A stretch of 64,000 nucleotides of DNA, taken from assembly GCF_030552895.1 (NCBI RefSeq), contig NZ_CP130649.1:806001-870000 (forward strand), written 5' to 3'. How positions within the stretch are numbered: position 1 is the stretch's first letter; each line of letters opens with the position of its first letter. Of this stretch, positions 1 through 8,031 are shown one piece after another. The notes beneath the pieces were generated by a model. The model was not told where the DNA came from. It did not search any database and worked only from the letters and a program-made list of their open reading frames with translations. The translations under genes were made by a program, and so were the position numbers. The stretch comes from Tatumella ptyseos (GTDB lineage: Bacteria; Pseudomonadota; Gammaproteobacteria; Enterobacterales; Enterobacteriaceae).

Positions 1-152
1 AACCCTTTTTCGAGCAAACGCGCAAGGTCAAGCCAGTAGTTCAAAGAGTTAAATTCAATGGAACGATCGGCAGGATGTGTCCACATGCCATGGTGAATAT
101 GCCCGACGCAGTTCATCGTAAAAGCGTTGAATAATATTTCTTTAGTATTCAT
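1..152 (-). CDS. NtaA/SnaA/DszA-family flavin monooxygenase, N-terminal part (runs off the window)
   Basis: The leftward reading frame starting at the ATG at 152-150 gives 50 codons before the window edge. The start reads MNTKEILFNAFTMNCVGHIH, followed by HGMWTHPADRS and LNYWLDLARLLE. This is the typical N-terminus of bacterial-luciferase-like class C monooxygenases (nitrilotriacetate, pristinamycin and dibenzothiophene-sulfone monooxygenases), which use FMNH2 from a separate reductase. Its ATG overlaps the TGA of the upstream SfnB-like gene (ATGA), so the two are probably translationally coupled. The substrate is unknown; sulfone or sulfonate desulfurisation is inferred from the SfnB-like neighbours. 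Most of the protein lies outside the window. Confidence 0.8.
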   Translation of the reverse strand, partial: MNTKEILFNAFTMNCVGHIHHGMWTHPADRSIEFNSLNYWLDLARLLEKG

Positions 153-1348
153 ATCGTGCCTCGGCGTGGCGGTAATACGCCGTTTAGCACGTAATTACCG
201 ATGATGGGGTATTTCCAGCGTACGGGGTCATGGAGGGTATGGGTGCGTGCATTACGCCAATGTCGATCAAACTGGTTTTCCGCAAGACTTGCACGGGTTC
301 CACCCAGCTCGAATAAGAGATTAGCCGCTTCTAATGATATCTCGGTTGTCCAAGCACGTGCTTTGGCTACCGCGACAGAGGCTTGCGCGACATGGTCAGC
401 ATTGCTCTCTTGTTGAGCAATATCTACGGCTTCACCGGCTAAAGAGAGTAAGGCCTCGCCCGCGGTCAAACGCGCCGCCAAGCGACCAATACGATCCAAC
501 GTGAGGGGATCCTTGGCGGCGTATTCGATCTGGCTATCCGGCCAAGGCCTCGCGCGTTCTCGTACGAAGGGTAATAGCTCGTTGAAGGCTGCGCGCGCGA
601 TACCTTGGTCCACTGCGGCATGCATAATTTGGGCAAAAGGGCCAAGGGCAGTTGGCCGTGTAAAAGCGGTATGAAAGGGGATAATATCTTGTGGCGCGAT
701 GACGACATCACGAAATTGGACACTCCCGCTTGCGGTGGTACGTTGACCAAAGCCAGTCCAATCGTCAATAACGGTTATACCGGGAAGATGTCGAGGAACA
801 AACACAAGATATTCATTACCATCCTCTCCTTGCGCTAAAGTCGGTATTCGATCTGCAAAGAGCGCACCGGTAGCGTAGAATTTATCGCCATTCAGGTAGA
901 GGGTATTGTTCCGTGAAGTGAATGCCGTTGACCGGTGATGAGCCGCCGTTGAACTAAACTCCGCTAGAGCATTACCTAAATGAACACCTGCGAGGACCTC
1001 TGCGTAGAGGCGTTGTTTCTGTTCAGGAGTGCCATTGAGACGGAGGACTTCTAGGGCGTAGAAATGATTCTGTGGAATTTGTCCGATAGCGCTATCGGCT
1101 TCGCTAAGCGTCACGAATATCTCCACTAGTTCTGCGGTAGAAATTGCTATTCCCCCATAGGCCTCGGGGAGCGTAATTGCCCCAAGCCCTGACTGAAAAT
1201 AACGGGCTAATGCAGTATGGGGTAATTCACGATGGCGGTCTCGGTAGGCAGCACCCTCGCGAAATTGTAGGGCCAAAGAGTGTGCCACGTCTAAAGCTTG
1301 TTCGGCGCTGGTGATCCGATTGGCAAGGTGTTTCGGCATAATGGTCAT
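149..1348 (-). CDS. SfnB/DszC-like acyl-CoA-dehydrogenase-fold flavin monooxygenase (copy 1)
   Basis: This 399-residue protein has the acyl-CoA dehydrogenase fold and belongs to the SfnB (sulfur acquisition oxidoreductase)/DszC group of FMNH2-dependent monooxygenases rather than to true fatty-acid dehydrogenases. Visible family marks are IPQNHFYALE (about 91-100), GQRTTASGSVQFRDV (about 201-215) and the C-terminal HWRNARTHTLHDPVRW (about 363-378). A strong GGAGG ribosome-binding site lies just before the ATG at 1348. It follows a paralogue 11 bases upstream and overlaps the NtaA-like gene downstream, so the three form one leftward operon. Such enzymes oxidise organosulfur compounds when sulfate is scarce; the actual substrate here is not evident. 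Confidence 0.85.
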   Translation of the reverse strand: MTIMPKHLANRITSAEQALDVAHSLALQFREGAAYRDRHRELPHTALARYFQSGLGAITLPEAYGGIAISTAELVEIFVTLSEADSAIGQIPQNHFYALEVLRLNGTPEQKQRLYAEVLAGVHLGNALAEFSSTAAHHRSTAFTSRNNTLYLNGDKFYATGALFADRIPTLAQGEDGNEYLVFVPRHLPGITVIDDWTGFGQRTTASGSVQFRDVVIAPQDIIPFHTAFTRPTALGPFAQIMHAAVDQGIARAAFNELLPFVRERARPWPDSQIEYAAKDPLTLDRIGRLAARLTAGEALLSLAGEAVDIAQQESNADHVAQASVAVAKARAWTTEISLEAANLLFELGGTRASLAENQFDRHWRNARTHTLHDPVRWKYPIIGNYVLNGVLPPRRGTI

Positions 1349-1359
1349 CTATCCTCCAG

Positions 1360-2565
1360 CTATATCCAAGCGTGACGGGCAGGAAGCGTATTGTTCAAGT
1401 AATAGTCACCGATAGCGTGCTGTTTCCAACGAATGGGATCATGTAACGTATGGGTTCGTGCATTACGCCAATGGCGGTCGAGACCATGCCGCAGTAGTGT
1501 TGCGCGGCTTCCTCCCCACTCTATTAACTTTTCACTGGCGCGTAAGGCGATCTCAGTAGTAAGAATTTTTGCCTCGGCTACCGCTATGGATGCTTGCGCA
1601 CAGTTTTGAGCGTTAAGTGGAACCGCAGCGATACGGTCGAGTGTTTTCGCTGCACGAGTTAACACGGCATTGGCCGCGCTCAATTCGGTGCTCAGTCGTC
1701 CGACATCGGACAGTAGATAGGGATCTTCTGCATTACGTTCTACGGCGGCATCTATCCATGGGCGAGAACTTTTGTGAATAAAGCTGAGTGCATCGTTAAA
1801 GGCCCCTTCAGCGATCCCGGCATCAATAGAGGCTTGGATGAGTTGAGAGACGGCACCCCGTAAAGTGGGCTTATCGGGACTAGGTTGAGTAATGATCCAG
1901 TCGGGGTGGATTAAGACGTTAGTGAGTTTCACTGTTCCACTGGCGGTTGTGCGCTGGCCTATGCCTGACCAATCATCGATAATTTCAATACCCTTATCGG
2001 GTAACGGAATAAACACCATGACCGGTTTACCGTGAAAATTTGCCGCAGTCACGAGCGTATCAGCAAATAATGCGCCGGTTGAATAGAACTTCTCACCACT
2101 AAAGAGCAAACCAGCTTTCGTCTCGGTAATCTGCGCTTGTACCTCACGGGTATGACGACTATTTTTCTCAGGCCCACCATTACCAAATCGCTTTCCTGCA
2201 AGAACACCTTGTAAAAGATGTTGCTGTTGAGAAGGAGAGCCTTCAGCAAGAATAAATTGAATGATTCCAAAGTGGTTTTGTGGAATTTGTCCCAGTGAAG
2301 GATCACTAGCGGAAATAGTACGAAACACGTCGGCAAGCGTCTGAAAGGAGAGTCCAGCACCACCTAATGTTTTGGGAATTGTGATACCGCCTAATCCTGA
2401 CTCTGAAAACTGTTGTAAGAGTTCAAGCGGATAGAGGCGTTGCTGATCACGTTCAATGGCGCCTTGTTTGGCTTGTTCGGCAATATGCTGCGCGACAAGC
2501 AGTGCATCCGCGCTATTTTTAAAGACGTTAACGCTTTTTGTCGCAGTCTCACTAGGAATCGTCAT
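1360..2565 (-). CDS. SfnB/DszC-like acyl-CoA-dehydrogenase-fold flavin monooxygenase (copy 2)
   Basis: This is a tandem paralogue of the next gene, about 401 residues from the ATG at 2565 (a TTG ten codons further upstream would be possible but has no better ribosome-binding site; GGTGGTG precedes the ATG). It has the same landmarks: IPQNHFGIIQFIL near residue 90, GQRTTASGTVKLTNV in the flavin-binding middle domain and HWRNARTHTLHDPIRW at the C-terminus. It is the first gene of a leftward operon of three monooxygenase genes. Two diverged copies side by side suggest either different substrates or a heteromer, which the sequence does not settle. FMNH2 would have to come from a reductase; one is encoded at 4514-5137 on the same strand but in a separate unit. 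Confidence 0.85.
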   Translation of the reverse strand: MTIPSETATKSVNVFKNSADALLVAQHIAEQAKQGAIERDQQRLYPLELLQQFSESGLGGITIPKTLGGAGLSFQTLADVFRTISASDPSLGQIPQNHFGIIQFILAEGSPSQQQHLLQGVLAGKRFGNGGPEKNSRHTREVQAQITETKAGLLFSGEKFYSTGALFADTLVTAANFHGKPVMVFIPLPDKGIEIIDDWSGIGQRTTASGTVKLTNVLIHPDWIITQPSPDKPTLRGAVSQLIQASIDAGIAEGAFNDALSFIHKSSRPWIDAAVERNAEDPYLLSDVGRLSTELSAANAVLTRAAKTLDRIAAVPLNAQNCAQASIAVAEAKILTTEIALRASEKLIEWGGSRATLLRHGLDRHWRNARTHTLHDPIRWKQHAIGDYYLNNTLPARHAWI

Positions 2566-2886
2566 GATTGCTATCACCACCAGAATAAATATCAATGATT
2601 CTCACGCGGTGTAACACGTAAGTTTATGAGAACCTAAGGTAGGATTTGGATAGTAATTACAACAATAAACCAAGTAAATAGAATCACTTATGATATCTTT
2701 AGCATTCTAAATCATCTATTGAGCTAAGCCGGTGGTGTCCTAGATAAGGGGCCAGTCGGGAATGACAGTTCACTAGCTGCCAGGAAAAGTGGAGATTGCT
2801 AAGGGCAAGGTTTACCCAGCTGTTTTCATTGATCAAAAACTATGTCAGTTTATGAGTCTACTTAGGCTTTAACTAATGAGACGGTT
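2566..2886. promoter_or_regulatory. Divergent intergenic region between the monooxygenase operon and the TSUP exporter
   Basis: About 320 bases without a gene separate two divergent transcription units and must carry both promoters. I could not pick out a convincing sigma-54 or CysB site by eye. No RNA gene or repeat is evident. Confidence 0.4.
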
Positions 2887-3672
2887 TTGAACGAAATTAT
2901 CATAGCAACAGTCGGGCTTATTACCGGTATGACCACCATAATGTTTGGTTTTGGCGGCGGCTTTGTGGTGGTACCTTTCGTTTATCAACTTTCTTTACGG
3001 CAACCGGCTATCGCCCCTAATGCGCTACATATTGCCGTGGCGACCTCAGCGGCGGTGATGATTTTCAATGCGGGATGGTCAACTTACATCCATCAACGCC
3101 GCGGAAATTTGTCCGCTAAACTTCTATTCCCTCTAACGCTTTTTATTGGCCTCGGTGCAGTGATCGGATCATTATTGGCGGGACTCTTCAGCGAAGCTAC
3201 GATTCGCCACCTTTTTGTCCTCTATATGCTGGTCACTATTTTTGATTGTCTTTTCAGCCGCTACTTTCTTCAAGGGAGCGAGGCCCGCGCCTTATCGATG
3301 CTGACTAAAACGGCTGGTGGCACGGCGATAGGCATCGTAGCGGCCATGCTAGGAGTGGGGGGGAGTGTTATGACAGTTCCGCTGCTACGTAAACATGGCT
3401 TCAGTATGAAGCACTGTATCAGTCATGCTAATCCACTTTCTCTTCCAGTAGCCTTATGCGCAACCCTTGCTTACATAATGAGTGGCTGGGGGAAAATCCC
3501 AGAACACGGTTTTATGGGTTACGTTAGCCTGAGTACTCTCGCTATTTTAATCATAGCAGGGGGGCTAGGGATCTCGATTAGCCAGCGTTATTTTCCAAAG
3601 ATCCCCGATAGGTGGCATGCCCGGCTTTATGTTTTATTGTTAATAGCGGTACTGGTGGCAATGCTGGTGTAA
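2887..3672 (+). CDS. TSUP-family (TauE/SafE-like) membrane exporter
   Basis: This 261-residue, very hydrophobic protein has the two-fold repeat of the TSUP/COG0730 family. The first repeat carries GFGGGFVVVPFVY near residue 22, and the second carries MLGVGGSVMTVPLL followed by SHANPLSLPVAL. Known members export sulfite, sulfonates or organosulfur anions (TauE, SafE). The chosen start is TTG, with a GAG a few bases upstream; the first membrane segment needs this start. It is transcribed away from the SfnB-like operon, which supports a role in removing a sulfur-containing product such as sulfite. That role is inference from context. Confidence 0.8.
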   Translation: MNEIIIATVGLITGMTTIMFGFGGGFVVVPFVYQLSLRQPAIAPNALHIAVATSAAVMIFNAGWSTYIHQRRGNLSAKLLFPLTLFIGLGAVIGSLLAGLFSEATIRHLFVLYMLVTIFDCLFSRYFLQGSEARALSMLTKTAGGTAIGIVAAMLGVGGSVMTVPLLRKHGFSMKHCISHANPLSLPVALCATLAYIMSGWGKIPEHGFMGYVSLSTLAILIIAGGLGISISQRYFPKIPDRWHARLYVLLLIAVLVAMLV

Positions 3673-3778
3673 ACCTCCAGTCAGTCTATGCCTAACTCTC
3701 TGGATAGCCTGGGAAATTACGGCCATAAAAGTTAAAGGTTTATCGGCATAAGTGAGTTACATAAGAGCACAGGAAAAG

Positions 3779-4471
3779 ATGAAAAAACTTGGTCTAATTG
3801 GTGGTACAGGTCCATAGTCAACACTGCTCTACTATCGTAAATTTGTTTATCAGGCTAACAAGCGTAAAGGCGCATTATTTTTTCCTAAATTAACGATCGA
3901 TAGTGTCAATGTCTACGACGTTCTGGCGATGTGTGAGCAACAAGATTACCGTGGATTAGTAGGTTATTTGGAGCAAGCAGTTCAGAATCTGGTGGCTGCA
4001 GGTGCAGAAGTGGTCGCCTTAACCGGAAATACGCCGCATATCGTATTTGATGCGTTGCAGGACCGAGTTTCAGTACCTATGGTCAGTATTATCACTTCGG
4101 TTAGCCAAAGGATTCGTCAGCGAGGTCTCCGCACTGTTGGGCTGATTGGTACTGGTTTTACTATGCGAGCGGATTTCTTCAAAAAACCGCTCAGGGAAGC
4201 AGGAATTAACGTTGTTATCCCTGCTGAGCATGAGATCACCTATATTGCCGATAAGATCCATGATGAACTTGAGCAAGGCATTATTGATCTTGAAACTAGA
4301 GATGAATTTATCGCTATTATTAAGAGAATGGCAGAGGAACAGGGGATTGAAGCCATTATTTTGGGCTGCACCGAACTTCCATTACTGTTCGATGGAATAA
4401 GCTTGCCTGTCACGCCGTTGGATACTGTCGAGATTCATATTGACGCGCTATTTAACGCTCTCGAGCAGTGA
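3779..4471 (+). pseudogene. Aspartate/glutamate racemase family gene interrupted by an amber codon
   Basis: A good ribosome-binding site (AGGA) and ATG at 3779 open a frame reading MKKLGLIGGTGP, then TAG at 3815-3817, then STLLYYRKFVYQANKRKG and on to a stop at 4469-4471 in the same frame. Family members read GGTGPES or GGMGPEA at this point, so TAG replaces a glutamate codon (GAG to TAG). The rest looks intact: TGNTPHIVFD near the first active-site position, and ILGCTELPLL with the second catalytic cysteine. The first catalytic position shows Gly/Thr rather than Cys, as in some YgeA-type members. An internal ATG at 3929 could give a protein lacking 50 residues, including the substrate-binding N-terminal loop, so it would probably be inactive. 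It could be a recent pseudogene or a sequencing error. Confidence 0.8.
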
Positions 4472-4480
4472 GTTTATTAA

Positions 4481-4504
4481 GGAGCACAGGAAAAAATGTG
4501 CTCC
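4481..4504. terminator. Hairpin between convergent genes
   Basis: GGAGCACA and TGTGCTCC form a perfect 8-bp stem around an A-rich (plus strand) or T-rich (minus strand) loop, between the convergent racemase and flavin reductase genes. The T tracts after the stem are weak on both strands, so it may be a modest bidirectional terminator. Confidence 0.45.
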
Positions 4505-4513
4505 TCTCCAGAT

Positions 4514-5137
4514 TTATTGAGGCCGCCATAAATCCATTCGTTGCGCCTCGGAAATACCGTAATACGCTGAAGGCCCTCCAGCACGCAGAAGCGGCATCGC
4601 CTCGACGGTTTGGTAAATACCTTGGTTGTCTAATAATGAGGTATCGATATGAATCATCACCACTTCGCCCAATACCAACCAACTTTCAATAGGTTTATCG
4701 TCGGTATCTCGCAGTTGAATCAATTGAGTTAGACGGCATTCAAAATGAACTGGGCTTTCAACGACCCGATCAACGTCTACGAGTTGGCCTTTTTCGGATG
4801 ATAATCCCGCTAGGGTAAATTCATCTTGATCATGTGGTAGCGGGGCAGAGGTTTGATTCATTGCTTGCGCTAAGGGCTGTGTCACCAAATTCCATACAAA
4901 CTCTTTGGTTTCGGCAATATTCGCTACGCTATCTTTCCATCCGCTACTGGCGAAACCGATGATAGGTGGATCATAGTTGAAGAGATTGAAAAAACTATAG
5001 GGTGCCAAGTTTCGTTGGCCCGCTTTACTGCACGAGGATATCCAGCCAATAGGTCGCGGCGCAATAATAGAATTGAGGGGGTCGTGGGCCAAGCCGTGAC
5101 CCTGTTTGGGTTGATAACTGTGGGTTGTTCGGGTCAC
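4514..5137 (-). CDS. Flavin reductase family protein (FMN-binding split barrel)
   Basis: This 207-residue protein has the signature of the DIM6/NTAB flavin reductase-like family: LNSIIAPRPIGWISSCS near residue 22, NLAPYSFFNLFNYDPPIIGF (about 44-63) and ASSGWKDSVANI. Such proteins bind FMN in a split-barrel fold and often supply FMNH2 to two-component monooxygenases, although some have other roles. The start is GTG at 5137 with AAGGA upstream. It lies on the same strand as the monooxygenase group but is separated from it by the TSUP and racemase genes, so a partnership with those enzymes is plausible but unproven. Confidence 0.85.
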   Translation of the reverse strand: MTRTTHSYQPKQGHGLAHDPLNSIIAPRPIGWISSCSKAGQRNLAPYSFFNLFNYDPPIIGFASSGWKDSVANIAETKEFVWNLVTQPLAQAMNQTSAPLPHDQDEFTLAGLSSEKGQLVDVDRVVESPVHFECRLTQLIQLRDTDDKPIESWLVLGEVVMIHIDTSLLDNQGIYQTVEAMPLLRAGGPSAYYGISEAQRMDLWRPQ

Positions 5138-5216
5138 TGTTACGTTTCCTTTTTAGCACTTAAAGAGTAACAAAAGTATAGTGCAGACTGAAATCATAAG
5201 GCTAGTTGGAGCGAAT

Positions 5217-5684
5217 CTATTCCCAAGGCATAAAACTATTGATAATGCTTTGAAAGTGAGCCAACTGCTCTGCATGGGGCGAGGGAGACGCTAGCGATAA
5301 GATCACTACATTTTTTTTGTAACGGTTAACCTCAGGATGCAGCGGAAGATGAATGAAGGCACAATATTGTGTAAACGGACAACCTTCATATAAAAATTTG
5401 TGTGTCTGCTGAATGATCGCACATTGTGCCGGTCCCAAGGTCGTAGGCGATGAATTCGCTTCTAAACAAAAGTCTGGGACTTGTCGCTGCATCTTTTCTA
5501 CCTCTTGCTCGACGAATTGCGGTAAATCTTGGTTATCGGCTAAACGTCCGTGATTAATAATAATTTGATAGGTGACACCCTGCTTATCGATAAAATACAG
5601 CTGATGCACACTGCGGTTATCGAGGGGGACGGGAGTAAGAAAGTATCCGTCGGCAAATGGGTATTTAGAGGTTTGACCTTCCAT
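5217..5684 (-). CDS. DcrB/DUF1795-family protein, EagR-like T6SS effector chaperone candidate
   Basis: This 155-residue protein without a signal peptide has the make-up of the DcrB-related (DUF1795) family: ADGYFLTPVPLDNRSVHQLY at the start, TYQIIINHGR, the alternating strand/helix pattern, and a C-terminal HFQSIINSF helix. The cytoplasmic members of about 145-155 residues are EagR/EagT chaperones, which shield transmembrane helices of T6SS effectors carrying a prePAAR/PAAR N-terminus. It is the last gene of the leftward tssFGA arm, with an AAGGAAG ribosome-binding site overlapping the stop of the glycosyltransferase gene. No membrane-spanning PAAR effector is visible in the window, so its client is unknown. 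Family assignment is reasonable; chaperone function is inference. Confidence 0.7.
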   Translation of the reverse strand: MEGQTSKYPFADGYFLTPVPLDNRSVHQLYFIDKQGVTYQIIINHGRLADNQDLPQFVEQEVEKMQRQVPDFCLEANSSPTTLGPAQCAIIQQTHKFLYEGCPFTQYCAFIHLPLHPEVNRYKKNVVILSLASPSPHAEQLAHFQSIINSFMPWE

Positions 5685-5696
5685 GGTTAATCTTCC

Positions 5697-7034
5697 TTAA
5701 AGTAAACAATAAGGCCCGTCTTGCTCAGACCAAGGCCATTCGATAATAATTCCCCAACCTAACGCTTCCCACCAGCAGCCAAAGCGTATCAATGTGGGGG
5801 GACGATTAGGGGTAGACCAGCATTCAATAACGACTCTGCTAGCCTGCGCCATAATCTGCGAAGGCGTGTAGATGGATTGCATCAGCCGTGGTGTATTTAG
5901 GCCATAGAGATGGACAAACAGTTTATCGGGTAAAGCTGTACCAAAGAGCTCAGAGACGTCAACCTGCTTATGGTGATAAATACGGTGGGCATGGTTCCAA
6001 GCAACGTCGTCGAGCGGAAGTGGATAGATACTGCAAAAATGGGGGGCTAAACAGTCGACATAACAACTGGCTAATTGAAAATGTAGGCCGCACTGATATT
6101 CAAATTGCTGGCGTGTCCGCAGGGAGCCAAGCCTTTTCCCCTCTCTTGGAGGCTCAAGAGAGTGAGGCAGCCCTAATAACGCCTTAACATGTTCTCGCGA
6201 GAGAAATTCTCGTTGAATCCACACTAAGGGAACGTCGCCAGCCTCCTGTGCCGCGAGACTGTGATCGTGCCAAATCCGTGGTACATCGTCGCGAGTGTAG
6301 TGATGCCATAATGCGGGGAGGGTAGGATGATAAATATCGTACCCCCAACTGAATGCGCGCAGGGAAAGGGTGATTTCTTCACCCTCGAAAAAAATAGTAG
6401 GGTCATTACCGACTTCAGTGACAAAAGTGCCTTGAGTAAAAATAAATCCCGCGACTAAATAACTGCCTCTTTCTAAGTGTACGCTGGTGGATGCACGGTT
6501 AGCGAGAGTCGGTAACCCTTCTGCATTGAAGCCATTGAAGGTTACACGACTTGCCTGCTGGGCAAAAACAATCTGTCCTTGTGCAGTGTAATGATAGCTG
6601 GGAGGGTAGCTGCTCATCACTGGCTTTTCACTCTTTTGGTAAAGCTTAGTTAGCGTTTCAATCAGGTAATTATCCCAATGGTGCGCAAATAAGCTATGGG
6701 CATCAATCTGTAGAAACCATTGTTCCTGTCGAAATAACTTATCACAGAGTGCACGAGCAAAGCCTGCTCCCTGAGCTTGTTGATAAGGCATCATAATCAG
6801 TTCAACTAGTGCTTCACACCCCTCAAGTCGATAAACCTGGTATTCAGTGATTGAGGAAGATTCGACCGGTTTCCAGCCTTGTGACACAAGTCGATTACTA
6901 TCGTTATCGTCTTGCCAACAGATAGCAATGTGTAATCGACTCGGTTCCGCTGCTTCAGTCATGAGGCTATCTAGCGTCTGCCAGAGTTCTGGATCGCGAT
7001 AGCTGGCGATATTAATGAAAATGCGATTATCCAT
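5697..7034 (-). CDS. GlcNAc-transferase family (PF11397-type, GT60-like) glycosyltransferase
   Basis: I chose the ATG at 7034 (445 residues) because the conserved N-terminus IFINIASYRDPELWQTLDSL begins right after it; an upstream in-frame ATG at 7070 would overlap the adhesin gene. Family landmarks are the metal/nucleotide motif FLQIDAHSLFAHHWD (in place of a DxD) and FFEGEEITLSLRAFSWGYD followed by the HHYTRDD segment. Eukaryotic relatives add GlcNAc to hydroxyproline of Skp1; bacterial relatives are mostly uncharacterised. No signal peptide or membrane segment is visible, so it would act in the cytoplasm. It lies 7 bases after the fimbrial adhesin gene and before the EagR-like gene, in the T6SS tssFGA arm. 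A role in glycosylating a fimbrial or T6SS component is a guess from position only. Confidence 0.8.
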   Translation of the reverse strand: MDNRIFINIASYRDPELWQTLDSLMTEAAEPSRLHIAICWQDDNDSNRLVSQGWKPVESSSITEYQVYRLEGCEALVELIMMPYQQAQGAGFARALCDKLFRQEQWFLQIDAHSLFAHHWDNYLIETLTKLYQKSEKPVMSSYPPSYHYTAQGQIVFAQQASRVTFNGFNAEGLPTLANRASTSVHLERGSYLVAGFIFTQGTFVTEVGNDPTIFFEGEEITLSLRAFSWGYDIYHPTLPALWHHYTRDDVPRIWHDHSLAAQEAGDVPLVWIQREFLSREHVKALLGLPHSLEPPREGKRLGSLRTRQQFEYQCGLHFQLASCYVDCLAPHFCSIYPLPLDDVAWNHAHRIYHHKQVDVSELFGTALPDKLFVHLYGLNTPRLMQSIYTPSQIMAQASRVVIECWSTPNRPPTLIRFGCWWEALGWGIIIEWPWSEQDGPYCLL

Positions 7035-7041
7035 TATGACG

Positions 7042-8031
7042 TTACTCGATAGTAAACTGGATTTCTGCATAGGCGGTGAAGGGGCCGGCAGCCGGTGGAC
7101 TTTTCAAGCCTGGTCTCAATACTGCCTGCCAAGAAAAATTAGCATCGCCGTTACTCGCGATATTGTTTAGGGCTTCCCCCGTCGTCCCATCGACAAAAAG
7201 TAGATTTTTATTACTGTCATACATCGAAATACGGAGTCGATCATCTTGACCTGCAGCATCGGTAACTTTTATGGCTTGGTGGTCACTACTCGGTGTTTGT
7301 GTACTGACCGAGGCACGGGTAGAGAAGCGTTGATAATCACTGCGGCAATTAATTTTAAAGTTGATATCTCGATAAACGCCTGAGGCTAGGCTGCTCGCAT
7401 TGACACGATCGAAGTCGATAGTCTTACTCGAGTCCAGAGTACAAGTTGGGATACTCTTAAGAGTGATGGCACCTAAATTTAACTGCATTGAGTAATTGCT
7501 TGGCGTTGGAGTAAAAAGATAGTTATAAGCAACTATTCCCAGTGGTAGCAGTTGTGCGCTAGCGTTGCTCGATAGCGAGAGCGTTTCAGCGACTTTATAG
7601 AACTCTAGTCGGTAGGCTGAGCCAGGTTCATAATCGAATGTGCCTGTAGGCAAATTATTCTGGAACACCATAGTTTGTTTTTTCGGGTAGCCTCCATATT
7701 TTCCGCTACCATTGGTCCACAACACTTTTACCGCAATACCAGGTATATCAGTCGTATAGATTTGATTGCTAATCTCGCGATTTGCAAGATAAGTCAGTTG
7801 TCGTCCATATTCAGTCCCCCGATAGCAATCGTTATAGCCAATATTCGCCGTGATGGGTAAGCTATCGATTCGTGCAAAGGGCTGGTCTAAGCTCACGGGT
7901 GCATCAGCATCAATGGTTAAGGTTTGAGCCGGAATGGTCACAGTGGTTGGGGTGCCTCGAGCTATGTAGCAGGCGGCGTAGCTGTAGTTAGTCACAAACA
8001 TGAGTAATAAAAATCCATATAACCCTTTCAT
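7042..8031 (-). CDS. Two-domain fimbrial tip adhesin encoded inside the T6SS arm
   Basis: This 329-residue protein starts with a clear signal peptide (cleavage after NYSYA). An N-terminal lectin-like domain follows (about 20-170) with cysteines in ACYIARG and YNDCYRG and the segment YTTDIPGIAVKVLW. A C-terminal pilin domain (about 190-329) contains TCTLDSSKTIDF, INFKINCRS and a terminal PFTAYAEIQFTIE strand typical of chaperone-usher subunits. Its ATG overlaps the tssA stop (ATGA), so its translation is coupled to a T6SS gene. The matching pilin, chaperone and usher lie 4 kb away on the other strand. A second adhesin at 58046-59011 shares the TGIPGI-type motif. The receptor is unknown. Confidence 0.85.
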   Translation of the reverse strand: MKGLYGFLLLMFVTNYSYAACYIARGTPTTVTIPAQTLTIDADAPVSLDQPFARIDSLPITANIGYNDCYRGTEYGRQLTYLANREISNQIYTTDIPGIAVKVLWTNGSGKYGGYPKKQTMVFQNNLPTGTFDYEPGSAYRLEFYKVAETLSLSSNASAQLLPLGIVAYNYLFTPTPSNYSMQLNLGAITLKSIPTCTLDSSKTIDFDRVNASSLASGVYRDINFKINCRSDYQRFSTRASVSTQTPSSDHQAIKVTDAAGQDDRLRISMYDSNKNLLFVDGTTGEALNNIASNGDANFSWQAVLRPGLKSPPAAGPFTAYAEIQFTIE

